This document shows positions 27,121 to 36,837 of a stretch of 64,000 bases of DNA, one piece after another. The notes under the pieces were generated by a model that worked only from the letters and a program-made list of their open reading frames with translations, made no database searches and was not told the DNA's origin. Each line of letters opens with the position of its first letter. Positions within the stretch are counted from its first letter, which is position 1. The stretch spans positions 3,224,001 through 3,288,000 of the forward strand of contig NZ_AP027729.1 in NCBI RefSeq assembly GCF_030296575.1. The letters are read 5' to 3'. This stretch comes from Paraoerskovia sediminicola. GTDB taxonomy: Bacteria > Actinomycetota > Actinomycetes > Actinomycetales > Cellulomonadaceae. Position numbers and translations under genes: made by a program.

Positions 27121-27848
27121 GGCCGACCCGCGACGTCGAGGGCTTCCGGGAGCGTGAACGCGCCGGCGTACAGCGCCTTGCCGACGATCGCCCCCTCGAT
27201 CCCCTCACCGACGACGGACCGGAGCGCCACCAGGTCGTCGAGCCCGGAGATCCCGCCGGACGCGACGACCGGGGAGTCGGTGCGCGCTGCGACCTGGCGC
27301 AGGAGGTCGATGTTCGGGCCGCGCAGCGTCCCGTCCTTCGTCACGTCGGTCACGACGTAGCGGGGGCACCCCGCGGACTCGAGCCGGTCGAGCACCTCCC
27401 AGAGGTCACCGCCGTCACGTGTCCACCCGCGTGCGGCGAGCGTGGTGCCTCGGACGTCGAGGCCGACCGCGACCCGGTCGCCGTGCTCGCTGATCACGCG
27501 CGCGGTCCACTCCGGGTTCTCCAGCGCCGCGGTGCCGAGGTTGACCCTGCGGCACCCCGTGGCGAGCGCGCGCGCGAGCGAGTCGTCGTCACGGATCCCG
27601 CCGGAGAGCTCGACCTGGACGTCCAGCCGACCGACGACGTCCGCCAGCAGCTCGGCGTTGGACCCGCGACCGAAGGCCGCGTCCAGGTCGACGAGGTGGA
27701 TCCACTCCGCACCGCCCGACTGCCAGTCGAGGGCCGCCGACAGCGGGTCGCCGTAGGAGGTCTCCGAGCCGGCCTCACCCTGGACGAGACGTACGGCCTG
27801 GCCGTCCGCGACGTCGACGGCAGGCAGCAGGACGAGACGTTCGCTCAT
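27117..27848 (-). CDS. priA: PriA: bifunctional ProFAR / phosphoribosylanthranilate isomerase
   Basis: PriA is the actinobacterial HisA homologue that often catalyses the isomerisation in both histidine and tryptophan synthesis when trpF is missing. It is 243 residues with the (beta-alpha)8 fold: [20 protein letters not shown] with the first catalytic Asp, [10 protein letters not shown] and [13 protein letters not shown] for phosphate binding, and [14 protein letters not shown] with the second Asp. The N-terminal [13 protein letters not shown] is typical of PriA. Start is the ATG at 27848 behind AAAGGG. It lies 77 bp after hisH. Dual specificity is known for the family and not shown here. Confidence 0.94.
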   Translation of the reverse strand: MSERLVLLPAVDVADGQAVRLVQGEAGSETSYGDPLSAALDWQSGGAEWIHLVDLDAAFGRGSNAELLADVVGRLDVQVELSGGIRDDDSLARALATGCRRVNLGTAALENPEWTARVISEHGDRVAVGLDVRGTTLAARGWTRDGGDLWEVLDRLESAGCPRYVVTDVTKDGTLRGPNIDLLRQVAARTDSPVVASGGISGLDDLVALRSVVGEGIEGAIVGKALYAGAFTLPEALDVAGRP

Positions 27849-27925
27849 GATGGAACCCTTTCTCAGGTGCGGCGCCCGTCGCTGTCGCGGGTGCCGGCGA
27901 TGGTCGATCCGGCGCGGTGCCGGGC

Positions 27926-28588
27926 TCAGAGTGTTCGTAGCCAGTTCGACAGCAGCGCTGCCCCGGCGTCCCCGGACTTCTCGGGGTGGAACTGGGTGGC
28001 GCACAACGGACCGTTCTCGACGGCGGCCACGAACGGGCCGCCGTGGTCCGCCCAGGTGACGAGCGGGCGCCGGAAGTGGCTGTCGGCGGGCTCGTCCGTG
28101 CCGAGCGCGAACGACCTCGCCGCGTAGGAGTGCACGAAATAGAAGTGCTCGTCGGAGATGCCCTCGAACAGCCGCGAGCCCTCGGGTGCCCGGACGGTGT
28201 CCCATCCCATGTGCGGGACGACCTCGGCCTCGAGCCGGTCGACGACCCCGGGCCACTGCGCGAGCCCCTCGGTCTCCACGCCGTGCTCGACCCCCGAGCC
28301 GAAGAGCACCTGCAGGCCGACGCAGATGCCGAGCACGGGACGGCCGCCCGCGAGCCGGCGCTCGACGACCTGGTCGCCGCGCACCGCACGCAGACCGGCC
28401 ATCACCGCCGCGAACGCACCCACGCCGGGCACGACGAGACCGTCCGCCGACATCGCCGCGTCGCGGTCCGCCGTCAGCTCGACGCGGGCACCGACCCGCT
28501 CGAGAGCGCGGACGGCGGAACGGACGTTCCCGAACCCGTAGTCGAGGACGACGACCGACGGGCCGCTCGATCCCACCGCGTCGCTCAC
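27926..28588 (-). CDS. hisH: Imidazole glycerol phosphate synthase glutaminase subunit
   Basis: HisH supplies ammonia from glutamine to HisF. It is a class I glutamine amidotransferase of 220 residues: the nucleophile Cys is in [14 protein letters not shown] and the His-Glu pair is in [26 protein letters not shown] is the conserved start. The GTG at 28588 overlaps the previous gene's stop as GTGA. HisF is not in the window, so the partner must be encoded elsewhere. Confidence 0.96.
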   Translation of the reverse strand: MSDAVGSSGPSVVVLDYGFGNVRSAVRALERVGARVELTADRDAAMSADGLVVPGVGAFAAVMAGLRAVRGDQVVERRLAGGRPVLGICVGLQVLFGSGVEHGVETEGLAQWPGVVDRLEAEVVPHMGWDTVRAPEGSRLFEGISDEHFYFVHSYAARSFALGTDEPADSHFRRPLVTWADHGGPFVAAVENGPLCATQFHPEKSGDAGAALLSNWLRTL

Positions 28589-29370
28589 TTCTTCTTGCGC
28601 GCCTTGCGCGCCGCCGCGGCGAACATCCGCACGGCCTTGAGCCGGGAGACCGACGACGTCGGCACGACCCCGGCGAGGTCGGCCGGGTCGGCGTCGGCCA
28701 CGAGGACGTCCTCGAGCGCCTCGGGGGCGCCGCCGAGGACGAGACCGGGGGCGAGCTCGTCCTCGGCAGCGCCGTCCTGCCAGCGCCGGGCGGAGAGCTG
28801 CTCGCCGCGCTTCTCGACCAGCACGAACGGCACCCCGGCGACCAGCTTCGACAGTGCCGCGGCGGCGTCCTGCGGTGCACCGTCCGACCGCGCGGACAGC
28901 ACGACGAAGGCACCGACCTTGGTGGGCACCACGTCGCCGTCGACGCCGGCGACGGAGCACACCGCGGCCAGCGGCTGGGCGCCGGCGATCTGCGTCATCA
29001 CCACGGCCAGCTCCGGGTCCGCGGACGCACCGCCCAGCCCGGAGAGGTCGTCCGGCACCTCGAAGTCCACGTCGTCCGCGGCGTCGTGAGCCACCGCTCC
29101 CCCGTGTCCGGCACCCCCGGCACCGCCGGCACCCCCGGCACCGCCGTCAGCCCCGGCACCGTCGGCGTCACGGGTTTCGTCGCGGGAACCGTCAGTACCG
29201 CGGTCGTCGCCGTCCGGGCTCGTCGCCCGCTGCGGCGCGCCGAGCGCGTCCGCGGAGTCGGACGCCGCAGCGCCTGCCGGTCCGTCGAGCAGGCTCGAGA
29301 GGTCGTCGGGCACCTCGAAGCGGGGCTCGTCCTCGCCACCGACGCCGTCGCGGGGATCCGTCGTGCTCAC
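28585..29370 (-). CDS. Uncharacterised acidic protein with duplicated EVPDDLS motif
   Basis: This 261-residue protein of unknown function lies between hisB and hisH, overlapping both by GTGA. The acidic N-terminal half carries the same short motif twice, [12 protein letters not shown] near residue 17 and [12 protein letters not shown] near residue 102. The two copies are separated by a Gly/Ala/Asp-rich linker. The C-terminal half begins [20 protein letters not shown] and ends in a very basic KARKKK. An alpha/beta domain is likely from the pattern of hydrophobic residues, but I do not recognise it. Position and coupling imply expression with histidine genes, not necessarily a role in the pathway. 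Confidence 0.75.
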   Translation of the reverse strand: MSTTDPRDGVGGEDEPRFEVPDDLSSLLDGPAGAAASDSADALGAPQRATSPDGDDRGTDGSRDETRDADGAGADGGAGGAGGAGGAGHGGAVAHDAADDVDFEVPDDLSGLGGASADPELAVVMTQIAGAQPLAAVCSVAGVDGDVVPTKVGAFVVLSARSDGAPQDAAAALSKLVAGVPFVLVEKRGEQLSARRWQDGAAEDELAPGLVLGGAPEALEDVLVADADPADLAGVVPTSSVSRLKAVRMFAAAARKARKKK

Positions 29371-29978
29371 AGCGCACCCTTCGTGGACGGGATGCCGTCG
29401 ACCCGGGGGTCGACAGCGACGGCTGCGCGGAGCGCGCGGGCCAGCGCCTTGAACTGCGCCTCGACGATGTGGTGCGGGTCGCGCCCGGCGAGTACCCGGA
29501 CGTGGAGGCAGATCGCGGCGTGGTGGGCGATCGACTCGAGCACGTGCCGCGTCAGCGATCCCGTGAAGTGCCCGCCGATCAGGTGGTACTCCTGCCCCGC
29601 AGGCTCCCCGGAGTGCACGAGGTACGGCCTGCCGGACACGTCGACGACCGCGTGGGCGAGCGCCTCGTCGAGCGGGACGCACGCGTCACCGAACCGGGCG
29701 ATACCTGCCTTGTCGCCGAGCGCCTCGCGCAGCGCCTGCCCGAGCACGATCGCGGTGTCCTCGACGGTGTGGTGCGCGTCGATCTCCGTGTCCCCGCTCG
29801 AGCGGACCGTGAGGTCGATGAGGGAGTGCTTGCCGAGCGCCGTGAGCATGTGGTCGAAGAACGGGACGGTCGTGGAGACGTCCGTCCGTCCCGTGCCGTC
29901 GAGGTCGAGCTCGACGAGCACGGTCGACTCCGACGTCGAGCGCTCGATGCGCGCCGCGCGCCGGTCGGTGAGCTTCAC
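29367..29978 (-). CDS. hisB: Imidazoleglycerol-phosphate dehydratase
   Basis: HisB dehydrates imidazole glycerol phosphate to imidazole acetol phosphate. It is the monofunctional type, 203 residues. The metal-binding motifs are intact: [37 protein letters not shown] and [14 protein letters not shown]. The GTG at 29978 overlaps the hisC stop as GTGA and the hisB stop overlaps the next GTG, so the operon is tightly coupled. Confidence 0.97.
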   Translation of the reverse strand: MKLTDRRAARIERSTSESTVLVELDLDGTGRTDVSTTVPFFDHMLTALGKHSLIDLTVRSSGDTEIDAHHTVEDTAIVLGQALREALGDKAGIARFGDACVPLDEALAHAVVDVSGRPYLVHSGEPAGQEYHLIGGHFTGSLTRHVLESIAHHAAICLHVRVLAGRDPHHIVEAQFKALARALRAAVAVDPRVDGIPSTKGAL

Positions 29979-31199
29979 AGTCCTGCCACCTCCACCAGGG
30001 CGTCCTTGAACGCCGTCATCTCTTCCGGTGTGCCGACCGACACCCGGAGCCAACCCTCGGGGCCCACGACGCGGACGAGGATCCCTCGGTCGAGCAGACC
30101 CTGCCAGATCGCGTCGCGGTCGTCGAACCGCCCGAACAGCACGAAGTTCGCGTCGGAGTCGGCCACCTGCAGGGGCTCTCCCCGCGGGTCCGCGAGCGCA
30201 GCCAGGCGACGAGCCCGTCACGCTCGGCCCGCAGGTCGTCGACCTGGGCGAGGAGCGAGTCGGCGTGCTTGAGCGCGGCCCGCGCCACCGCCTGGGTCAC
30301 CCCGGACAGGTGGTACGGCAGACGTACGACGCGCAGCGCGTCCACGAACGCGGCCGACGCGGCGAGGTACCCGACGCGGGCTCCCGCGAGCGCGAAGGCC
30401 TTGGACATCGTGCGGCTCACCGCGAGGTTCGGGTATCGGTCGAGGAGCTCGAGGGCCGAGGGGTCCCGGCGCGCCGGAACTCCCCGTAGGCCTCGTCGAC
30501 GACGACCACCGCGGGTGCGTGCCCGGAGGTCGTCGGGACCTCGACGTCGAGCGCCGCCTCGCAGACCGCGGCGACGGTCTCCGGGCGCAGCGCGGTGCCG
30601 GTGGGGTTGTTCGGGCTGGCGAGGAGCACGACCGAGGGCTGCTCGGCCCGGACGGTCGCGGCGGCCGCCGCGGGGTCGAGAGTGAAGTCGTCCTCCCGGC
30701 GTCCCTGCACCCAGCGGGTCGCGGTGTCCCGGGCGTACTCCGGGTACATCGAGTAGGTCGGCGCGAAAGACAGCGCGGTCCGTCCCGGCCCTCCGAACGC
30801 CTGCAGCACGTGGAGCATGACCTCGTTCGAGCCGTTCGCGGCCCAGATCTGCTCGACGGCCAGACGGACGCCGGACTCCTTCGCGAGGAAGTCAGCGAGA
30901 TCGGACCGGAGCGCCGGGAAGTCGCGGTCGGGGTACCGGTTGAGGCCGCTCGCCGCCGTCGCCACGTCGGCGGCGATCGTGGCGACGACCTCGGCCGAGG
31001 GCGGGTACGGGTTCTCATTGACGTTGAGCAGGACGGGCACGTCGAGCTGCGGCGCACCGTAGGGTTCGAGTCCTGCGTGCTCGGGTCGGACCGGCAGTAC
31101 GTTCGCGCCCAGCGAGGGCTGGGAGCCGGCCGCGCTCGGCGCACCCGGACCGGTCGGCCGTGCCGGGGTCGACGAGGCTGGGGTGGAGGTCGACGTCAC
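29975..31199 (-). CDS. hisC: Histidinol-phosphate aminotransferase (frame broken at 30172-30175 and 30460-30463)
   Basis: HisC is the PLP enzyme that converts imidazole acetol phosphate to histidinol phosphate. The first part has [12 protein letters not shown] and [18 protein letters not shown], the middle part has the PLP lysine in [17 protein letters not shown], and the last part has [14 protein letters not shown]. The three parts lie in three frames joined at GGGG 30460-30463 and GGGG 30172-30175; one added base at each gives about 408 residues. A GTG at 31205 is also in frame, but TAGACT (31206-31211) ends six bases before the GTG at 31199, so a leaderless start there is preferred. This is the first gene of the his operon. 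Confidence 0.92.
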
Positions 31200-31205
31200 G
31201 CCCAC

Positions 31206-31211
31206 AGTCTA
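31206..31211 (-). promoter_or_regulatory. Leaderless -10 element of the his operon
   Basis: TAGACT on the minus strand is followed by GTGGGC and then GTG at 31199. The six-base spacing and the lack of a ribosome-binding site point to a leaderless mRNA. It also argues against the in-frame GTG at 31205, which would lie upstream of the transcription start. Confidence 0.6.
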
Positions 31212-31289
31212 CGGATGTCGCGCTGGGCCCGGTCCCGCCGTCCACGAGCGCTGCGCGGCGCTTCCCGCCGGCACGGGTCCACGCTCGGC

Positions 31290-31847
31290 TCAGGCGAGGA
31301 CGACGTCCCCGCCGGACACCTCGACCGGGACCTCGGGCAGCGGTTCGGGCGCCGGGCCGGACTCGACCGACCCGTCGGCGAGCGCGAACGACGAGGCGTG
31401 GCAGGGGCAGCGCAGCGCGTCCCCGTCAGGCGCGACGGTGCAGCCCTGGTGCGTGCAGACGGCGCTGAAGGCGTGGACCTCCCCCTCCGTCGGCTGGGTG
31501 ACCAGGAGCGGGACGCCGTCCGACGTCTCGACCGCGATCGCCCCACCGACCGGGACGTCCGCGAGCGCGACCAGCGAGGCGGCCGCCGCACCGCCGGACG
31601 GGTCCTCGCTCGGGGCGTCGGACGAGGGTGGGGCCCCTCCCGCGGTCTCGCTGCCGGAGCTCGCCCCGCCGCCGGAGCTCACGCCGCAGGCGGCGAGGAC
31701 GAGGGCGCCCGCGCCGGCTCCGGCGCCCGCGACGACGGCTCGCCTCGTCGGGCCGCTCGGCACGTCGGCCCCGGGACCGGCCGCGCACCGCCCGGTGCAC
31801 CGGTGGGCCCGCTCGAGGACGTCGTCCGACTGCGTGTCACTGTCCAT
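31290..31847 (-). CDS. Tat-exported Rieske [2Fe-2S] lipoprotein
   Basis: This 185-residue protein has a twin-arginine signal (TRRAVVAGAGAGAGALVLAAC) with a lipobox Cys near residue 54, so a membrane-anchored exported iron-sulfur protein is expected. A Ser/Gly-rich linker precedes the Rieske domain, whose ligands are clear: CTHQGC near residue 130 and CPCHASSF near residue 147. The redox partner is unknown. An N-terminal RCTGRC pair is unusual for a signal region. It lies 85 bp downstream of the hisC start on the same strand but is probably its own unit, with TTCGAT six bases before the ATG as a weak -10. Confidence 0.9.
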   Translation of the reverse strand: MDSDTQSDDVLERAHRCTGRCAAGPGADVPSGPTRRAVVAGAGAGAGALVLAACGVSSGGGASSGSETAGGAPPSSDAPSEDPSGGAAAASLVALADVPVGGAIAVETSDGVPLLVTQPTEGEVHAFSAVCTHQGCTVAPDGDALRCPCHASSFALADGSVESGPAPEPLPEVPVEVSGGDVVLA

Positions 31848-31992
31848 GACCCCATCGAACCCCGAGCCACGGGCGGCGGCACCCCGGAGGACCTGACGGT
31901 CGCATGACAGGCACCGGACGAGAGGGGTGGAAAGGCGCGCACGGCGATCCCCAGGATCCCCGCCGGGTCCGCCGGATGTCTGCGGCCGCCCC

Positions 31993-31998
31993 TACGAT
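31993..31998 (+). promoter_or_regulatory. Leaderless -10 element of recQ
   Basis: TACGAT is followed by CGACGC and the ATG at 32005. The six-base spacing and absence of a Shine-Dalgarno sequence indicate a leaderless transcript. Confidence 0.6.
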
Positions 31999-32004
31999 CG
32001 ACGC

Positions 32005-34529
32005 ATGGGACCCGAGGCCGACCGCACGCACGCAGCGAGCCCGCGCGACGCCGACCCGGCCGACGCGCCGCACGGGGAGCCGCCACCTGCGGAACCGTGG
32101 CCGGAAGAGCCGTGGCCCGACGAGCCGTGGCCGGACGACGCACCCCCGGAGGACCTCGCCGAGGCCCGACGACCGGGTGGCACCTCGCAGGGGCGGACCG
32201 AGCTCCCGCCGCTCGGTGCACCGGCGCTCGTGGGCGACGACATCTCGACGGGCGACCTGCGGGACGACGCCGAGACCGCGCTCCGGGCGCTCGTCGGCCG
32301 CGACGACGTGGCCCTCCGCGAGGACCAGTGGACGGCGATCGAGGCGCTCGTCTCCCGTCACCAGAGAGCCCTCGTCGTCCAGCGCACGGGGTGGGGCAAG
32401 TCCGCCGTCTACTTCGTCGCGACGGCTCTCCTGCGCGCCCGTGGCGCGGGGCCGACGGTGATCGTCTCGCCGCTCCTCGCTCTCATGCGCGACCAGGTCG
32501 CCGCTGCGGCGCGCGCCGGCATCCGCGCGGTGACCATCAACTCCTCCAACATGACCGAGTGGGACGCGGTCCACGCAGCCATCGCGGCTGGCGAGGTCGA
32601 CGTCCTGCTGTGCTCGCCCGAGCGGCTCAACAACCCGGCGTTCCGGGACGAGGTGCTCCCCGGCTCGCGGCCGACGCCGGGCTGGTGGTCGTCGACGAGG
32701 CGCACTGCATCTCCGACTGGGGCCACGACTTCCGCCCCGACTACCGGCGGATCCGCACGCTCCTCGCCGAGCTCCCGGGAGGCATCCCGGTGCTCGCGAC
32801 GACCGCCACGGCGAACGAGCGCGTTACGGCGGACGTCGCCGAGCAGCTCGGCGTGTCCCACGCCTCGGCGGCAGGCGGGGTCGCGACCGACGTTCTCGTG
32901 CTGCGGGGTCGGCTCGACCGTGAGTCGCTGCACCTCGCGGTGCTCGCCCTGCCCGACCAGCCGACCCGTGTCGCCTGGCTCGCGGAGACGCTCCAGGACG
33001 TCGACGGTTCGGGGATCGTGTACTGCCTGACCGTCTCGGCCGCCGAGCAGGTCGCGTCCCAGCTCCGTGCGACCGGGCTCGCCGTCCAGGCGTACACCGG
33101 TCGCACGGATCCGGCCGAGCGTGAGCAGCTCGAGGCCGATCTCAAGGAGAACCGGGTCAAGGCGCTCGTCGCGACGTCCGCCCTCGGCATGGGGTTCGAC
33201 AAGCCCGACCTCGCGTTCGTCGTACACCTCGGCGCCCCCTCCTCGCCCATCGCGTACTACCAGCAGGTCGGACGTGCAGGTCGAGGCGTCGACCAGGCGG
33301 TCGTCGTGCTCCTCCCCGGTCAGGAGGACCGGGCGATCTGGGACTGGTTCGGCTCGCAGGCGTTCCCCGCCGAGCAGCAGGTCCGGCTCACGCTCGCCGC
33401 CATGGAAGACGGCCGCACCTGGTCGACGGCAGCCCTCGAGACCCAGGTGGACCTCAAGCGTTCGAGGCTCGAGTCGATGCTCAAGGTGCTCGACGTCGAC
33501 GGTGCGGTCAAGCGGGTCAAGGGCGGCTGGGTCACCACTGGTGAACCGTGGGCGTACGACGCCGACCGGTACGCCCGCGTCGCCGCGACGCGCGAGGCGG
33601 AGCAGCGGTCGATGCTCGACTACGTCGCGACCGACGGGTGCCGCATGGCCTACCTGAGACAGGTCCTCGACGACCCCGAGCTCGACGCCGCATGGCGCTG
33701 CGGCCGCTGCGACAGCTGCGGCGGCGTCGGGCTCCCCGAGGCCCCGGACGCCGACGCGGTCGCCGCCGCCCGCGAGGACATGGACCGACCGGGCGTCGAG
33801 GTGATCGCGCGTCGCCAGTGGCCGAGCGGCATGGACACCCTGGACGTCGACCTCAAGGGGAAGATCCCGCCTCAGGAACAGGCGGAAGCCGGTCGTGCGG
33901 TGGCCCGGCTCGACGGGCTCGGGTGGTCCGGTGCGCTCCGCGACCTGTTCGCCGCGCGCGACGCCGACGGGCGGCCCGCGGACGGCCAGACGCCCGTACC
34001 GCTGCGCAAGGCGGCGGTCCGGGTGCTCGAGGACTGGGACGCGCTGTGGCGGTCCCCCGAGGCGAGCGACGACATCGAGACGGATCAGCCCACCGACGCC
34101 GCCGACGGCTCCGAGCACGCCGTCGTCGAGAGGGCAGCGGCCGATGCCTCTGCAGGCGAGCCCGAGCGCCGCAGCCCGGCGATCGAGGGCGTCGTCGCCA
34201 TCCGCTCCACCACACGACCCCAGCTCGTCGAGCACCTCGCCACCGGGCTCGCCCGGTACCTCGGGGTACCGCTCGTCGGCACGGTCGGTCCGGTGTCGGG
34301 CCGCGAAGAGCCTGGACGCCACGACGTGAACTCCGCGCAGCGGCTCGCCGGCGTCGCGCACAGGCTGGGCCTCGAGCTCACCGAGGCGGCCGCCGCCGGG
34401 CTGCCCGGGCGCGCCGTGCTGCTCGTCGACGACTCGACGGACTCCGGCTGGAGCCTGACGGTGGCCGCCCGGCTGCTCCGGCGGGCCGGTGCCGAGGCGG
34501 TCCACCCGTTCGTGCTCGGCGTGAGCTGA
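32005..34529 (+). CDS. recQ: RecQ-type helicase with C-terminal phosphoribosyltransferase-like domain (frame broken at 32658-32663)
   Basis: This superfamily 2 ATP-dependent 3'-5' helicase has about 841 residues after adding one base at 32658-32663. The N-terminal 60 residues are acidic and contain a PWPEEPWPDEPWPDD repeat. Walker A is RTGWGKS near residue 130, the DEAH box is VVVDEAHCISDWGHDF near 230, and the helicase C domain has SALGMGFDKPDL and YYQQVGRAGRG. A zinc-binding region with CGRCDSC is near 568. The last 130 or so residues hold a phosphoribosyltransferase-like fold ending in VLLVDDSTDSGWSLTVAARL, the PRPP-loop pattern, in place of an HRDC domain. It lies alone between his genes on the other strand. 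A repair role is inferred. Confidence 0.9.
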
Positions 34530-34593
34530 CGAGCGAGGCGGGCGAGCCACGAGCGCCCAGGGCCTTCGAGCGCACGGGACCCCGCGAGCTCCC

Positions 34594-35919
34594 TCAGTGG
34601 AAGCGAGCGCGCACGGCCTCGCCGTGCGCGGGCAGGTCCTCGTCGTTCGCGACGGCGACGATCCGGTCGGCGACCTCTTCCAAGGCGTCTCGGTCGTACT
34701 CCACGACCTGCACCGCCTTGACGAACGCGTGGACACCGAGGCCGCTCGCGAAGTGCGCGCACCCGCCGGTCGGCAGGACGTGGTTCGACCCCGCCATGTA
34801 GTCGCCGAGCGACACCGGCGACCACGGGCCGACGAAGATCGCTCCGGCGCTGCGCACACGCTCGGCGAGCGCGGCCGCGTCGCGCGTCTGGATCTCCAGG
34901 TGCTCGGCCCCGTAGGCGTCGACGACGGCGAGTCCCTGCTCGAGGTCGTCGACGAGCACGACCGCCGACTGGGGTCCGGCCAGCGCCTGCGCCACGCGTG
35001 CTGCGTGCTTCGTCGCACCCGCGAGGTCCTGCACGCGCGCCTCCACCGCGGAGGCGAGCTCGACCGACGGGGTGACGAGCACCGCCGCCGCGAGCGGGTC
35101 GTGCTCGGCCTGGCTGATGAGGTCCGTCGCGACGTGGCCGGCGTCCGCCGTCGAGTCCGCCAGCACGGCGATCTCGGTGGGTCCGGCCTCGGCGTCGATC
35201 CCGACGACGCCGCGCACGAGCCGCTTCGCCGCCGCGACGTAGACGTTCCCCGGTCCGGTCACCACGTCGACCGGCTCGCACAGCACCGCGCCGTCCTGCG
35301 GCTCGCTGCCGTCCGCCCCGTACGCGAACATGGCCACGGCCTGGGCCCCGCCGACCGCGTAGACCTCGTCGACGCCGAGCAGGGCGCACGCGGCGAGGAT
35401 CGTCGGGTGGGGCAGCCCGCCGTTCTCCTTCTGGGGCGGTGACGCGACCGCGAGGCTCTCGACGCCCGCCTCCTGCGCGGCGACGACGTTCATCACCACG
35501 GAGGACGGGTACACGGCGAGCCCACCGGGCGCGTAGAGCCCCACGCGCTCGACCGGCACCCATCGCTGACGGACCTGCGCACCGGGAGCGATCTGGACGG
35601 TGAAGTCCTGGGGACGCTGCGCGGCGTGACCCATCCGCACCCGCCGGATCGACTCCTCGAGCCCGGCCCGGACGGCCGGGGGCAGCGTGTCGAGGGCCGC
35701 CGACAGCTGTTCGGGAGGGACGCGAAGGTGCTCTGGACGCACGCCGTCGAAGCGCTCGGCGAGCTCGCGCAGCGCGCGGGCACCGCGCAGGCGGACGTCC
35801 TTCAGCACGGGGGCCACCTGCTCTGCGGCGTGCTCGACGTCGAGCACGGCGCGAGGCAGCTCGTCGACGAGCTCGCGCTTGGTGAGCGTGCGGCCACGAA
35901 GATCGATGCGGGAGATCAC
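34594..35919 (-). CDS. hisD: Histidinol dehydrogenase
   Basis: HisD oxidises histidinol to histidine in two NAD-dependent steps using zinc. It is 441 residues from the GTG at 35919. Conserved segments are [35 protein letters not shown]-like [30 protein letters not shown] and the catalytic region ISQAEHDP. I prefer the GTG, giving [12 protein letters not shown], over the ATG at 35928. TAGGAT (35927-35932) overlaps that ATG and is well placed to be the -10 of a leaderless transcript. The open frame continuing upstream is the hexanucleotide repeat and is not coding. RecQ and the Rieske gene separate it from the other his genes. Confidence 0.96.
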   Translation of the reverse strand: MISRIDLRGRTLTKRELVDELPRAVLDVEHAAEQVAPVLKDVRLRGARALRELAERFDGVRPEHLRVPPEQLSAALDTLPPAVRAGLEESIRRVRMGHAAQRPQDFTVQIAPGAQVRQRWVPVERVGLYAPGGLAVYPSSVVMNVVAAQEAGVESLAVASPPQKENGGLPHPTILAACALLGVDEVYAVGGAQAVAMFAYGADGSEPQDGAVLCEPVDVVTGPGNVYVAAAKRLVRGVVGIDAEAGPTEIAVLADSTADAGHVATDLISQAEHDPLAAAVLVTPSVELASAVEARVQDLAGATKHAARVAQALAGPQSAVVLVDDLEQGLAVVDAYGAEHLEIQTRDAAALAERVRSAGAIFVGPWSPVSLGDYMAGSNHVLPTGGCAHFASGLGVHAFVKAVQVVEYDRDALEEVADRIVAVANDEDLPAHGEAVRARFH

Positions 35920-35926
35920 GCGTCCC

Positions 35927-35932
35927 ATCCTA
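35927..35932 (-). promoter_or_regulatory. Leaderless -10 element of hisD
   Basis: TAGGAT on the minus strand ends seven bases before the GTG at 35919. Its last two bases form part of the upstream ATG, which therefore would not be transcribed. Homologous HisD proteins begin MISRIDLRG, matching the GTG start. Confidence 0.6.
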
Positions 35933-35970
35933 GGTCCAGCGTCGCTGCCTGTGCCGTGAGCGCCCGCAGC

Positions 35971-36101
<131 letters not shown>

Positions 36102-36107
36102 GGGAGC

Positions 36108-36335
36108 ATGAGCGAACCATTCACGGTGGAGATCACCGGCGACGTCATCCGCCTCGGCCAGTTCCTCAAGCTCGCCGACCTCGCCGAGTCCGGCGCCGAG
36201 GCGCGCACCCTGGTCGCCGAGGGCGAGGTCTCCGTCAACGGCGAGGTCGACACCCGACGGGGCCGTCAGCTCGTGCGCGGCGACGTGGTCGCCGTCTCGA
36301 CGCCCCAGGGCGAGCACTCGGCCGTCGTCGGCTGA
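36108..36335 (+). CDS. S4-domain RNA-binding protein (RlbA/YaaA-like)
   Basis: This 75-residue protein is a nearly complete S4 RNA-binding domain: [20 protein letters not shown], then [21 protein letters not shown]. It matches the short S4 family that includes YaaA of Bacillus, thought to bind ribosomal RNA, but the target here is unknown. It stands alone, divergent from hisD across the hexanucleotide array and convergent with the PPOX gene. The 98 bp after it contain repeated GTCAGC words but no convincing terminator. Confidence 0.88.
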   Translation: MSEPFTVEITGDVIRLGQFLKLADLAESGAEARTLVAEGEVSVNGEVDTRRGRQLVRGDVVAVSTPQGEHSAVVG

Positions 36336-36433
36336 CCGGCCCCGCGAGCCGTCACCTACCGAGCCACACCCCGCGAGCTGTCGTCCCGGAACGCGTCAGC
36401 CGTCAGCCCACCTGCCGCTCAGCCGTCAGCGCG

Positions 36434-36837
36434 TCATGCCGCCATGTACGCGGAGCACATCACCTTGTCCGGGGTGAGTCGCAGCACGATCCGGTCCGGG
36501 TTATCGCTGAGCCGGCGGTAGCGGCGGGCGTACCGCTCGACCGCGTCGTCGATCTCCGCCCGGTCGGTGACCACCTCGATGACGCCTTCGAGCGTGATCC
36601 AGCGTCCACCGTCGACCTGGCAGAGTGCGGCGCGCGCCCCGGTCCGGTCGACTCCCGGCCGGCGTTGCGGGCCTTGGTCGACGAGCGGTTCGTCGTCACC
36701 CGGGCGACCCCTGCCACCGGGTCCCACGTGAAGGCGACGGGGACCACGTGCGGTGAGCCGTCCGCCCGCACGGTCGTGAGCGTCGCGAGGTGGCGTTCGG
36801 TGACGAAGACCTGCTGCTCGGGGTTGAGCCGGATCAC
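36434..36837 (-). CDS. Pyridoxamine 5'-phosphate oxidase-fold protein, probably F420-dependent (frame broken at 36654-36656)
   Basis: This small split-barrel flavin/F420-binding protein has about 134 residues after adding one base at CCC 36654-36656. The N-terminal half has FVTERHLATLTTVRADGSPH and VVPVAFTWDP, the usual start of PPOX-class proteins. The C-terminal half has ALCQVDGGRWITLEG and ERYARRYRRLSDNPDRIVLR. The order and length fit the actinobacterial PPOX class F420-dependent enzymes, but cofactor and substrate are not proven. The GTG at 36837 overlaps the dnaE stop as GTGA, so it is coupled to dnaE. Confidence 0.82.

Noticed and set aside
27117-28913. 598-residue frame running through hisH into priA
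   Set aside because: Only the part from the ATG at 27848 is conserved; the upstream part is a shadow of hisH and the intergenic gap.
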